A stretch of 8,531 nt of DNA from an uncultured Lachnospiraceae bacterium. Lineage in GTDB: Bacteria; Bacillota; Clostridia; Lachnospirales; Lachnospiraceae. The DNA lies in contig CACXGR010000313.1 of the NCBI GenBank assembly GCA_902767235.1, positions 1-8,531 on the forward strand. The letters run 5' to 3'. A model generated the notes under the pieces. That model saw only the letters and a program-made list of their open reading frames with translations. It was not told where the DNA came from and did not search any database. Below, piece by piece: positions 1-6,215 of the stretch; within the stretch, counting starts at the first letter, position 1, and every line of letters starts with the position of its first letter. The translations under genes were made by a program, and so were the position numbers.

Positions 1-147
1 GCTTATGAGATTCAGAAGATGAACGAAGCGTACTATTACTTCATTCCTTTTGAGGCTGAAGGTTCTTCGATCCACGAGATCGAGAGCCGCATGCGCATTA
101 TGGACAATGTCATCAGATATCTGTGTGTTAAGAAGGACGAAGCTTAA
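1..147 (+). CDS. rpsF: 30S ribosomal protein S6, C-terminal part (5' truncated by window)
   Basis: The first 48 codons in frame 1 end at TAA 145-147; the start lies outside the window. The family is usually about 95-100 residues, so roughly the C-terminal half is present. The segment opens AYEIQKMNEAYYYFIPFEAE, matching the conserved S6 stretch (LAYPIKK.NEGYY) that forms a beta strand of its ferredoxin-like fold, and ends with a helix-strand segment around MRIMDNVIRYL. S6 binds S18 on the platform of the 30S subunit and contacts 16S rRNA. It lies 18 bp upstream of ssb and is followed by rpsR, the classic rpsF-ssb-rpsR operon, which supports the call strongly. No terminator is seen between it and ssb. 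Any promoter and the S6:S18 autoregulatory leader known from other bacteria would lie upstream of the window. Confidence 0.95.
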   Translation, partial: AYEIQKMNEAYYYFIPFEAEGSSIHEIESRMRIMDNVIRYLCVKKDEA

Positions 148-165
148 CAGAAAGCAGAGGTCAGA

Positions 166-732
166 ATGAACAGAGTAGTTTTAATGGGGCGTCTGACAAG
201 AGACCCCGAGATCAGATATACACAGGGCGACAATCCTATGTGCATTGCCAGATACACGCTGGCAGTCGACAGAAGATTCAGCCGTAACGGCAATAATGAC
301 GGAAACAATGCAGATTTCATTCCCTGCGTGGTTTTCGGAAAATCGGCGGAGTTTACTGAGAAGTATCTCAAAAAAGGAACCAAGATCGCAGTCAGCGGCC
401 GCATTCAGACCGGCAGCTACACCAACAAGGACGGCGTCAAGGTCTACACGACAGAAGTGATCGTAGAGGACCAGGAATTTGCGGAGAGCAAGAACGCGTC
501 CCAGGGCGGTGGAAGCTATAATAACGGCAGTTATAATAACAGCGGTTATAACAACGGCGGAAACTACAACAATGGTGGAAACCGCAATAACGGCAGTTAC
601 AATAACGGCGGCAGCTACGACGGAGCAGATCACGCATCCCAGAGCAGCGGTTCCGGCAGCGCCGGTTCAGACAGCCTTGACGGCTTCATGAATATTCCGG
701 ATGGAATCGACGAGGAGCTTCCTTTCGCCTGA
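166..732 (+). CDS. ssb: Single-stranded DNA-binding protein
   Basis: SSB coats single-stranded DNA in replication, repair and recombination and recruits partners through its C-terminal tip. Residues 1 to about 106 form the OB fold, with typical landmarks: MNRVVLMGRLTRDPE at the N-terminus, the VVFGKSAEF region at 55-63, and GRIQTGSYTNKDG at 78-90. Residues about 113-155 are a low-complexity linker of Gly, Asn, Ser and Tyr (repeated SYNNG/YNNGG units). The acidic tail ends DEELPFA (182-188). The length of 188 residues is normal for a Firmicutes SSB with a long linker. The start ATG has an AGAGG motif at 156-160, five bases upstream. It sits between rpsF and rpsR, as expected. Oddity: SSB tails normally end in Phe, whereas here an Ala follows the PF. 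The reading frame to TGA 730-732 is clear, so this is not a misread of the frame. Confidence 0.97.
   Translation: MNRVVLMGRLTRDPEIRYTQGDNPMCIARYTLAVDRRFSRNGNNDGNNADFIPCVVFGKSAEFTEKYLKKGTKIAVSGRIQTGSYTNKDGVKVYTTEVIVEDQEFAESKNASQGGGSYNNGSYNNSGYNNGGNYNNGGNRNNGSYNNGGSYDGADHASQSSGSGSAGSDSLDGFMNIPDGIDEELPFA
511..620 (+). repeat. Degenerate Asn-Gly-Ser-Tyr coding repeat in the ssb linker
   Basis: This stretch encodes the flexible SSB linker and consists of degenerate AATAACGG(C/T)-type units. The clearest pair is a 14-base identical copy, AATAACGGCAGTTA, at 520-533 and 586-599. It extends to 21 bases with one mismatch (520-540 against 586-606). All units keep the reading frame (multiples of 3), so gain or loss by slippage would change linker length without a frameshift. 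Confidence 0.8.
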
Positions 733-782
733 TCACAGGACAGGCTCCTAATGTATAGCCGGTTGTATACCTGAAATAATAC

Positions 783-788
783 AGGAGG
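783..788 (+). promoter_or_regulatory. Strong Shine-Dalgarno of rpsR
   Basis: AGGAGG lies five bases before the rpsR ATG at 794. It is a perfect match to the anti-Shine-Dalgarno sequence and fixes the start. It lies at the end of the 61-bp ssb-rpsR gap, in which I see no convincing promoter or terminator. Confidence 0.85.
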
Positions 789-793
789 TTAAT

Positions 794-1051
794 ATGGCTT
801 ATACTGAGAGAAAAGACGCGCCTTTCAGAAAAAGAGGCGGCTTCCATAGAAAGAAGAAAGTCTGCGTATTCTGCGGCAAAGACAATGCGATCGATTATAA
901 GGACGTAGCAAAGCTTCGCAAGTACGTATCTGAGAGCGGCAAGATCCTTCCCAGAAGGATCACCGGCACATGCGCTACTCACCAGAGAGCGCTGACCGCG
1001 ACCATCAAGAGAGCCCGTCATCTGGCTCTTATGCCCTATACAGAGCGCTGA
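794..1051 (+). CDS. rpsR: 30S ribosomal protein S18, zinc-binding type
   Basis: S18 pairs with S6 on the 30S platform and contacts 16S rRNA. The 85-residue protein has the family core YKDVAKLRKYVSESGKILPR (35-54) followed by RITGTCATHQR (55-65) and a basic C-terminus, and it has the normal length. It carries C24-V-F-C27 plus C60 and H63, the arrangement of a structural zinc site. This makes it the zinc-containing (C+) form rather than the cysteine-free form some bacteria express under zinc starvation. The N-terminus is strongly basic (RKRGGFHRKKK). It is the last gene of the rpsF-ssb-rpsR unit and is followed about 85 bp later by an intrinsic terminator. AGA is heavily used for Arg, as in the preceding ssb, which suggests high expression. 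Confidence 0.97.
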   Translation: MAYTERKDAPFRKRGGFHRKKKVCVFCGKDNAIDYKDVAKLRKYVSESGKILPRRITGTCATHQRALTATIKRARHLALMPYTER

Positions 1052-1135
1052 GCAGACCGGACCGCACCGGTCCCGCACAGAGCGCTGATTGACCGGGCTG
1101 TACAGGTCGGGTATCCGTCAGATCAGACAGATAAG

Positions 1136-1173
1136 AGCCTTCTTCCCTGAAGAAATGGGGAAGAAGGCTTTTT
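1136..1173 (+). terminator. Intrinsic terminator of the rpsF-ssb-rpsR operon
   Basis: A perfect 12-bp stem, AGCCTTCTTCCC (1136-1147) paired with GGGAAGAAGGCT (1158-1169), closes a 10-base loop and runs straight into TTTTT (1169-1173). This is a textbook Rho-independent terminator. It separates the ribosomal protein unit from the LicD-GdpP unit downstream. The region 1052-1135 between rpsR and this stem holds no gene; it contains only small GC-rich inverted repeats and a 12-base repeat of the rpsR end. Confidence 0.92.
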
Positions 1174-1218
1174 GATTGCATGGATCTGCTTTATCTGCTT
1201 TTTCGTAGGGCGATTTAG

Positions 1219-1227
1219 TGATATACT
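1219..1227 (+). promoter_or_regulatory. Extended -10 promoter for the licD-gdpP unit
   Basis: TGATATACT combines the extended TG motif (1219-1220) with the -10 hexamer TATACT (1222-1227). The -35 region at the right distance (about 1199-1204, TTTTTC) is poor, as is common for extended -10 promoters. A start near 1234 would give a leader of about 44 bases before the ATG at 1278. The site lies right after the terminator of the previous operon, where a promoter is needed. Confidence 0.6.
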
Positions 1228-1277
1228 TAATGGATATGATGTGCTGTCAGAACGGCCTGCAAGGCCCGGAGGAAAAC

Positions 1278-2258
1278 ATGGATTTGACAAATACGAATTC
1301 AGAATACAAAAAACTTGAGATCGAGGATTCCTTTTTTGAGGAAGAGGAGCGCTGCGGGTATGTCGTCTCCGCAAAGATGAAGAGAGTCTGGGCCGTGGAG
1401 CTGGATCTTCTGTATCAGCTGGACCAGGTGTGTAAGAAATACGGCATTCAGTATTACGGTTCGGCGGGCACGATCCTGGGCGCAGAGCGGCACAAGGGCA
1501 TGATCCCGTGGGATGACGACATCGACCTCATGATGATGAGAGACCAGTATGACCTGCTGTGCGCACATGCGGATGAGTTCAAGGAGCCCTACTTCCTGCA
1601 GACTTTTGACACGGACGAGGGATACTTCAGGGGGCACGCGCAGCTCAGAAACAGCAATACGACGGGCGTTCTGGTTGAGGAGATCGAGAAGAACGTGACT
1701 TTCAATCAGGGCATCTTCATCGATATTTTTCCGCTGGATAATGTCGTCCGCAACCGGAAGCTTTGGAAGAAGCAGATGGAGAGGATCGACAAGTACAGAG
1801 AGCAGGCCAAGAAACTGTACAGGACCACAGTGGGGTTTGATCCGGAGAATGCCTCGAGGCTGCGCAAGACAGCGCATCTGTTCATGCCGCTGGTGAGCAA
1901 AGTGTACTCCTGGAAGGACGCCTACAGGAAGTTTGAGGAGGAATGCAGGCGGTACAACCATCTGCCCACCAAGTACGTGGCGAAGATCAGCTACCAGCCT
2001 TACGGCATGAAGATGTACGATCTGCGGTCGGAATTTGACGACACCGTGTATCTGGATTTCGAGATGCTAAAGCTCCCTGTGCCCAAGGGATACAAGCTGC
2101 ACCTGAAACGCCAGTTCGGAGACTACCACAAATTTGTCATCGGCAGCAGCGATCACGGCAAGCTTGTGCTGGACCCGGATATTCCTTATAAGGAGTGGAT
2201 CCGGATGTATCGCGAGGACCCGGAAGGGACAATGCAGAGAAATTTTTTGGCGGAATGA
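1278..2258 (+). CDS. LicD family protein (phosphotransferase/nucleotidyltransferase fold)
   Basis: LicD proteins transfer phosphocholine or related phospho-groups onto surface glycopolymers such as teichoic acids or capsule. The protein has 326 residues. The signature is at 61-83: GSAGTILGAERHKG, then IPWDDDID with the metal-binding Asp run at 79-83. It is followed by LRNSNTTG (123-130), GIFIDIFPLD (145-154) and the C-terminal RQFGDYHKF (278-286), all typical of the LicD/FKRP superfamily. No signal peptide or membrane segment is visible, so it should act in the cytoplasm. The start at 1278 is preferred because GGAGG lies at 1268-1272, five bases upstream. An in-frame ATG at 1218 would overlap the predicted -10 box and has no ribosome binding site. 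The stop overlaps the ribosome binding site of gdpP, so the two genes are co-transcribed. The substrate cannot be told from sequence; choline, other amino alcohols or glycan phosphates are possible. Confidence 0.9.
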   Translation: MDLTNTNSEYKKLEIEDSFFEEEERCGYVVSAKMKRVWAVELDLLYQLDQVCKKYGIQYYGSAGTILGAERHKGMIPWDDDIDLMMMRDQYDLLCAHADEFKEPYFLQTFDTDEGYFRGHAQLRNSNTTGVLVEEIEKNVTFNQGIFIDIFPLDNVVRNRKLWKKQMERIDKYREQAKKLYRTTVGFDPENASRLRKTAHLFMPLVSKVYSWKDAYRKFEEECRRYNHLPTKYVAKISYQPYGMKMYDLRSEFDDTVYLDFEMLKLPVPKGYKLHLKRQFGDYHKFVIGSSDHGKLVLDPDIPYKEWIRMYREDPEGTMQRNFLAE

Positions 2259-2267
2259 GGAAACGAC

Positions 2268-4316
2268 ATGAGTGTTCGGGAAAGACGTAAGAAAAAACTG
2301 AGCGTTTTTTTCAAAATACCGATGCTGCTGGGACTGTTTCTGGCGGCGATCACGGTACTGGTTTATTTTATATACTGGCCCATCGGTGTGATCCTGACGG
2401 TTTTCCTTGTGATCTATTTTGTGTTTACACTGTACATGTATCTGAACAGCAGTGAAATACTTCGCAAAGAGATGGTAAATTTTGCGACGTCCTACGGGCA
2501 GGTGCAGGGCGAGCTTCTGAAGAATCTCGACACGCCCTATGTACTCCTGGACGAGACCGGGAAGATCATGTGGTTCAACGACGCATTCGGCGCCGCAGCC
2601 CAGAAGGACTCCGATTACCGCCGCTCCATTACGACGATCTTCCCGTCGATCCGGAGAGAAGGATTTCCCAAAGATGAGAAGGAGATCCGCTTTCAGGTAG
2701 AGCTGGAGGGCGTCAGCTATCTGGCAAAGCTCAAGCGCCTGCCGGTCATGGATCTTTTGCCGTCCAACACGATGCTGGATGAAAAGGGCGGGAAGGGGGA
2801 TCTCTATTCCCTGTTCCTGATCGATGACACGGCCGCAAGGCTGGCGATCCAGGAAGTGGATGACCAAAGCGTGGTAGTGGGATTCATTTACATTGACAAC
2901 TATGAGGAGGCCGTGGACACCCTGGAGGACGTCAGAAAGTCGCTTTTGGTGGCTCTGATCGACAGAACGGTCACCAAGTACATCGCCTCCATGGACGGCA
3001 TCTGCAGCAAGACGGAGAAAGACAAGTACCTGATCGTCCTGCGCAAAAAAGCGCTCCGTCAGATGGAAGAGGACCACTTTGATCTTCTCGAAGAGGCCAA
3101 GAGGGTCAAGATCGGAAATGAGATGGCCATCACGCTCAGCATCGGCATCGGTCTTGACGGTCTGTCCTACGCGCAGAACTACGAGTTCGCGCGCAACGCC
3201 ATGGATCTGGCGCTGGGCCGCGGCGGCGACCAAGCGGTCGTCAAGAATGCGGACAACGTCACTTACTACGGCGGAAAGAGCCGGCAGGTGGAGAAGAGCA
3301 CGAGAGTCAAGGCAAGAGTCAAGGCCCAGGCGCTCAAGGAGATCCTCAATACCAGGGATACCGTCTTCATTATGGGACACCGCCTGGGGGACCCCGACAG
3401 TTTCGGCGCTGCGCTGGGCATATACCGGATCGCGAAGACACTCAACCGCAAAGCGCACATCGTCATCAACGAGAGGACCGTCTCGCTGCGGCAGGTGCTC
3501 ACACTCTTTGACAGGAATGAGAACTACCCCAAAGATCTGATCATCGACAGCGCGCACGCGCTTGAAAATGTCACGGAGAACTGCGCGCTGGTGGTGGTCG
3601 ACACCAACAAACCCAGTCTCACGGAGTGCCCGGAGCTGCTCAAGAAGTGCAAGTCCATCGTGGTCCTGGACCATCACAGACAGGCAAAGGAAGTGATCGA
3701 AAACGCGACGCTCTCCTATGTGGAGCCCTACGCCTCTTCCGCCTGCGAAATGGTCTCGGAGATCCTGCAGTACACCGGCGAGAATATCAAAGTGAGGCCG
3801 GAGGAAGCGGACGCCATCTACGGCGGCATTGTCGTGGATACCAACAACTTCACGAACAGGACCGGCGTGCGCACATTTGAGGCGGCGGCTTTCCTGCGCA
3901 GATGCGGGGCGGACGTGACCAGAGTGCGCAAACTGTTCCGGGATGACGTCGTATCCTATCGGACCAAGGCGGACGCCGTGTCCCACGCGCAGATCTTCAT
4001 GGACGTATATGCGATCTCCGTGTGCAACGCGGAGGGAGTGGAGAGCCCCACCGTTGTCGGCGCGCAGGCGGCCAATGATCTTTTGGACATCAAGGGCGTC
4101 AGAGCGAGCTTCGTGATGACCCGCTACCAGGGCAAAATATTCATCAGCGCCCGCTCTATTGACGATGTCAACGTGCAGCTCGTCATGGAGAAGATGGGCG
4201 GCGGCGGACACCTCAATATCGCCGGGTGCCAGCTGGAAGGTGTCTCCATCGACGAAGCCATTGATATGCTCAAAACGACCATCGGCACCATGACGGAAGC
4301 CGGGGAACTGGGCTGA
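2268..4316 (+). CDS. gdpP: Cyclic-di-AMP phosphodiesterase, GdpP/YybT family
   Basis: This membrane-bound enzyme hydrolyses c-di-AMP to pApA, lowering a second messenger that controls potassium/osmotic balance and cell-wall stress. The 682 residues (B. subtilis GdpP is about 660) show the full order. Two membrane helices lie at about 17-37 and 38-59. A PAS-like domain spans about 65-165 (DTPYVLLDETGKIMWFNDAF). A degenerate GGDEF domain spans about 200-335, with EKDKY (250-254) where GGDEF would be. The DHH phosphodiesterase domain starts at about 363, with H371, D375 and D377 in GHRLGDPDS, D445 in VVVDTNK, D468-H469-H470 and D524 in VVDTNN. DHHA1 ends with GGGGHLNIAG (644-653). The start is supported by GAGGAAA at 2257-2263, which overlaps the licD stop; the gap is 9 bp. 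rplI and dnaB follow, the standard Firmicutes order. Oddity: motif I reads GHRLGDPDS where GHxxPDxDA/S is more usual, but the metal-binding residues are kept. Confidence 0.95.
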   Translation: MSVRERRKKKLSVFFKIPMLLGLFLAAITVLVYFIYWPIGVILTVFLVIYFVFTLYMYLNSSEILRKEMVNFATSYGQVQGELLKNLDTPYVLLDETGKIMWFNDAFGAAAQKDSDYRRSITTIFPSIRREGFPKDEKEIRFQVELEGVSYLAKLKRLPVMDLLPSNTMLDEKGGKGDLYSLFLIDDTAARLAIQEVDDQSVVVGFIYIDNYEEAVDTLEDVRKSLLVALIDRTVTKYIASMDGICSKTEKDKYLIVLRKKALRQMEEDHFDLLEEAKRVKIGNEMAITLSIGIGLDGLSYAQNYEFARNAMDLALGRGGDQAVVKNADNVTYYGGKSRQVEKSTRVKARVKAQALKEILNTRDTVFIMGHRLGDPDSFGAALGIYRIAKTLNRKAHIVINERTVSLRQVLTLFDRNENYPKDLIIDSAHALENVTENCALVVVDTNKPSLTECPELLKKCKSIVVLDHHRQAKEVIENATLSYVEPYASSACEMVSEILQYTGENIKVRPEEADAIYGGIVVDTNNFTNRTGVRTFEAAAFLRRCGADVTRVRKLFRDDVVSYRTKADAVSHAQIFMDVYAISVCNAEGVESPTVVGAQAANDLLDIKGVRASFVMTRYQGKIFISARSIDDVNVQLVMEKMGGGGHLNIAGCQLEGVSIDEAIDMLKTTIGTMTEAGELG

Positions 4317-4358
4317 TCATCAGAATTACAGAAAAAACCGGGAGACCGGGAGCAGAGG

Positions 4359-4374
4359 AGTGTCCTCGGACACT
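4359..4374 (+). other. Small stem-loop upstream of rplI
   Basis: AGTGTC (4359-4364) pairs with GACACT (4369-4374) across a CTCG loop in the 75-bp gdpP-rplI gap. No T tract follows, so it is not an intrinsic terminator. It ends 7 bases before the GGAGG (4382-4386) of rplI. It could affect translation or mRNA processing, but the sequence gives no proof. A competing pairing of GAGGA (4355-4359) with TCCTC (4363-4367) is possible. Confidence 0.4.
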
Positions 4375-4391
4375 TCAGAACGGAGGACATT

Positions 4392-4838
4392 ATGCAGGTT
4401 ATTTTATTACAGGATGTGAAATCGCTGGGCAAAAAGGGAGAGACCGTAAAGGTCAGCGACGGCTATGCGCGCAACTATGTGATCCCCAAGAAGCTGGGCG
4501 TGGAAGCGACCGAGAAGAACAAGAATGAGCTCAAGCTCCAGAAGGCGCACGAGGACAAGCTGGCTGCCCAGAAACTCGCGGAAGCCAGGGAGATGGCGGA
4601 AAAGCTCAGCGTGCTGGACATCGTCGTATCGATGAAAGCGGGCAATAACGGCAAGGTCTTCGGCTCCATTTCCGCCAAGGAGATCGCGGCGGCGGCCAAG
4701 GACCAGCACGGACTGGATCTGGACAAGAAGAAGATCCAGGTGGCGGAGCCCATCAAATCCTTCGGGAAATTTGAGGTTCCGATCAAACTCCACACACAGG
4801 TGACCGGCAAACTCAACGTGATCGTACAGGAAGCGTAA
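4392..4838 (+). CDS. rplI: 50S ribosomal protein L9
   Basis: L9 binds 23S rRNA at the base of the L1 stalk and helps keep reading frame. The 148-residue product has the family's normal length and layout. The N-terminal rRNA-binding domain (1 to about 40) carries MQVILLQDVKSLGKKGE and the signature VSDGYARNYVIPKKL (21-35). A long connecting helix spans about 41-74 and is rich in Lys, Glu and Ala. The C-terminal domain (75-148) has GKVFGSISAKEIA (87-99) and ends in beta strands around VTGKLNVIVQEA. GGAGG at 4382-4386, five bases before the ATG, supports the start. The gene lies 75 bp after gdpP and 9 bp before dnaB, the conserved gdpP-rplI-dnaB arrangement, and probably depends on upstream promoters because no clear promoter is visible in the gap. 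Confidence 0.97.
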   Translation: MQVILLQDVKSLGKKGETVKVSDGYARNYVIPKKLGVEATEKNKNELKLQKAHEDKLAAQKLAEAREMAEKLSVLDIVVSMKAGNNGKVFGSISAKEIAAAAKDQHGLDLDKKKIQVAEPIKSFGKFEVPIKLHTQVTGKLNVIVQEA

Positions 4839-4847
4839 GGACGTTTA

Positions 4848-6182
4848 ATGGCTGAAGAAGAAGTTCGGGGAAGGGTAATGCCCCACAGTATAGAAGCAGA
4901 GCAGTCCGTCATCGGCGCCATGCTGATGGATGCGGACGCGATCGAGATCGCCTCCGAGATCCTCAGGGAGGATGATTTCTATGCCCGCCAGTACGGCGTG
5001 CTCTTTGCGGCGATCACCGAGATGTACCGGAAAGGTATGGCGGTGGACCCCGTTACGCTGCAGACCCGGCTCAGAGAGAAGAACCTGCCGCCGGAAGTCT
5101 ACAGCAGCGGCATGATCATGGAGCTGATCGATCGGGTCCCGACTTCCGCCAACATCAAGACCTACGCGGAGATCGTGGTGGAGAAATCGCTGCTTCGAAA
5201 GATGATCCGCGCGAACGAAGAGATCGCCGGTTCCTGCTATGAGCAGAAGGATGAAATTGAGGACATCATGAACCTGGCGGAGAAGAAAGTCTTCGAGATC
5301 TCCCAGAAGAGGGGGGGATCCGACTTTGTGCCCATCCGCCAGATCGTGCTCAATGCGATGGAGAAAATAGAGGCGGCCAGCCATATCAAGGGAAACGTCA
5401 CCGGACTGTCCACCGGATTTACGGATCTGGACAGCCGCACGGCGGGCTTTCAGCCTTCGGATCTCATTCTGATCGCAGCCAGGCCTTCCATGGGGAAGAC
5501 AGCGCTGGTGCTCAATATCGCAGAGCACCTTGTGATGCGGGAGAACCGCTGCGTCGCTATTTTCTCACTGGAAATGTCCAAAGAACAGCTGACCAACCGC
5601 CTCTTTGCCATGGAATCCCACGTGGAGGCGCAGAAGATCCGGACCGGTGACCTCACGGAACAGGAGTGGGGCGATCTGATCGAAGTTGCGGGCAATATCG
5701 GCGAGAGCCGTCTCATCATCGACGACACGCCGGCCATCACGGTGCAGGAGATGCGCTCCAAGTGCCGCAAGTACAAGATGGAATTCGGCCTCGAGATGAT
5801 CATCATCGACTACCTGCAGCTGATGAGCGGCAGCGGGCGCTCCGGCGATTCCAGGCAGCAGGAGATCTCGGAGATCTCCCGTTCACTCAAAGCCCTGGCC
5901 AGGGAACTGAATGTCCCCGTGGTATCGCTCTCCCAGCTCTCGAGGGCGGTGGAATCCCGCGCGGACCATCGGCCCATGCTCTCGGACCTGCGCGAATCGG
6001 GCGCCATTGAGCAGGATGCGGACGTGGTCATGTTCATATACCGCGACGACTACTACAACCAGGATTCTGAGAAGAAGGGAATCGCTGAGATCATCATAGC
6101 CAAACAGAGAAACGGCCCGATCGGGACTGTGGAACTGAGCTGGCAGCCTTCGCTGACCAAGTTCGCCAATCTGGCGCGCTGA
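4848..6182 (+). CDS. dnaB: Replicative DNA helicase DnaB (DnaC in B. subtilis naming)
   Basis: This hexameric ATP-driven 5'-3' helicase unwinds DNA at the replication fork and contacts primase. The 444 residues are normal for the family. The N-terminal domain (about 11-110) begins PHSIEAEQSVIGAMLMD, the usual DnaB opening. A linker leads to the RecA-like domain from about 185, starting with TGLSTGFTDLD. The Walker A motif is ARPSMGKT (211-218; K217). The catalytic Glu is in SLEMS (E242). Walker B is MIIIDYLQLM (317-326; D321). The conserved SDLRESGAIEQDAD is at 379-392, and KQRNGPIGT (419-427) carries the K/R finger residues. No intein is inserted at the usual P-loop position. The start is preceded by TAAGGA (4836-4841), which includes the rplI stop. 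The 9-bp gap shows tight coupling with rplI. The paaK-like gene follows 33 bp downstream without a visible terminator. Confidence 0.98.
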   Translation: MAEEEVRGRVMPHSIEAEQSVIGAMLMDADAIEIASEILREDDFYARQYGVLFAAITEMYRKGMAVDPVTLQTRLREKNLPPEVYSSGMIMELIDRVPTSANIKTYAEIVVEKSLLRKMIRANEEIAGSCYEQKDEIEDIMNLAEKKVFEISQKRGGSDFVPIRQIVLNAMEKIEAASHIKGNVTGLSTGFTDLDSRTAGFQPSDLILIAARPSMGKTALVLNIAEHLVMRENRCVAIFSLEMSKEQLTNRLFAMESHVEAQKIRTGDLTEQEWGDLIEVAGNIGESRLIIDDTPAITVQEMRSKCRKYKMEFGLEMIIIDYLQLMSGSGRSGDSRQQEISEISRSLKALARELNVPVVSLSQLSRAVESRADHRPMLSDLRESGAIEQDADVVMFIYRDDYYNQDSEKKGIAEIIIAKQRNGPIGTVELSWQPSLTKFANLAR

Positions 6183-6215
6183 TGGAAGCGGGATTTACAG
6201 GAGGAGGACAGTACA

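Noticed and set aside
437..637. Cys/Tyr/Arg-rich small protein on the minus strand opposite ssb
   Set aside because: Its composition is simply the reverse reading of the Asn-Gly-Ser-Tyr linker repeat; there is no ribosome binding site or known motif.
1055..1073. GC-rich hairpin just after rpsR as a terminator
   Set aside because: The stems are only six base pairs and no T run follows; the perfect 12-bp stem at 1136-1169 with a T tract is the real terminator.
1218..1277. Upstream in-frame ATG extending LicD by 20 residues
   Set aside because: The ATG at 1218 overlaps the predicted extended -10 promoter and lacks a ribosome binding site. The ATG at 1278 has GGAGG five bases upstream, and the extra residues match no LicD feature.
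2067..4211. Very long open frame on the minus strand opposite gdpP (714 codons)
   Set aside because: It is an antisense shadow of gdpP. High GC at third codon positions removes stops in that antisense frame. The protein has no recognisable domain and is rich in His, Arg, Asp and Val, as such shadows are, whereas the plus strand encodes a complete motif-bearing GdpP.
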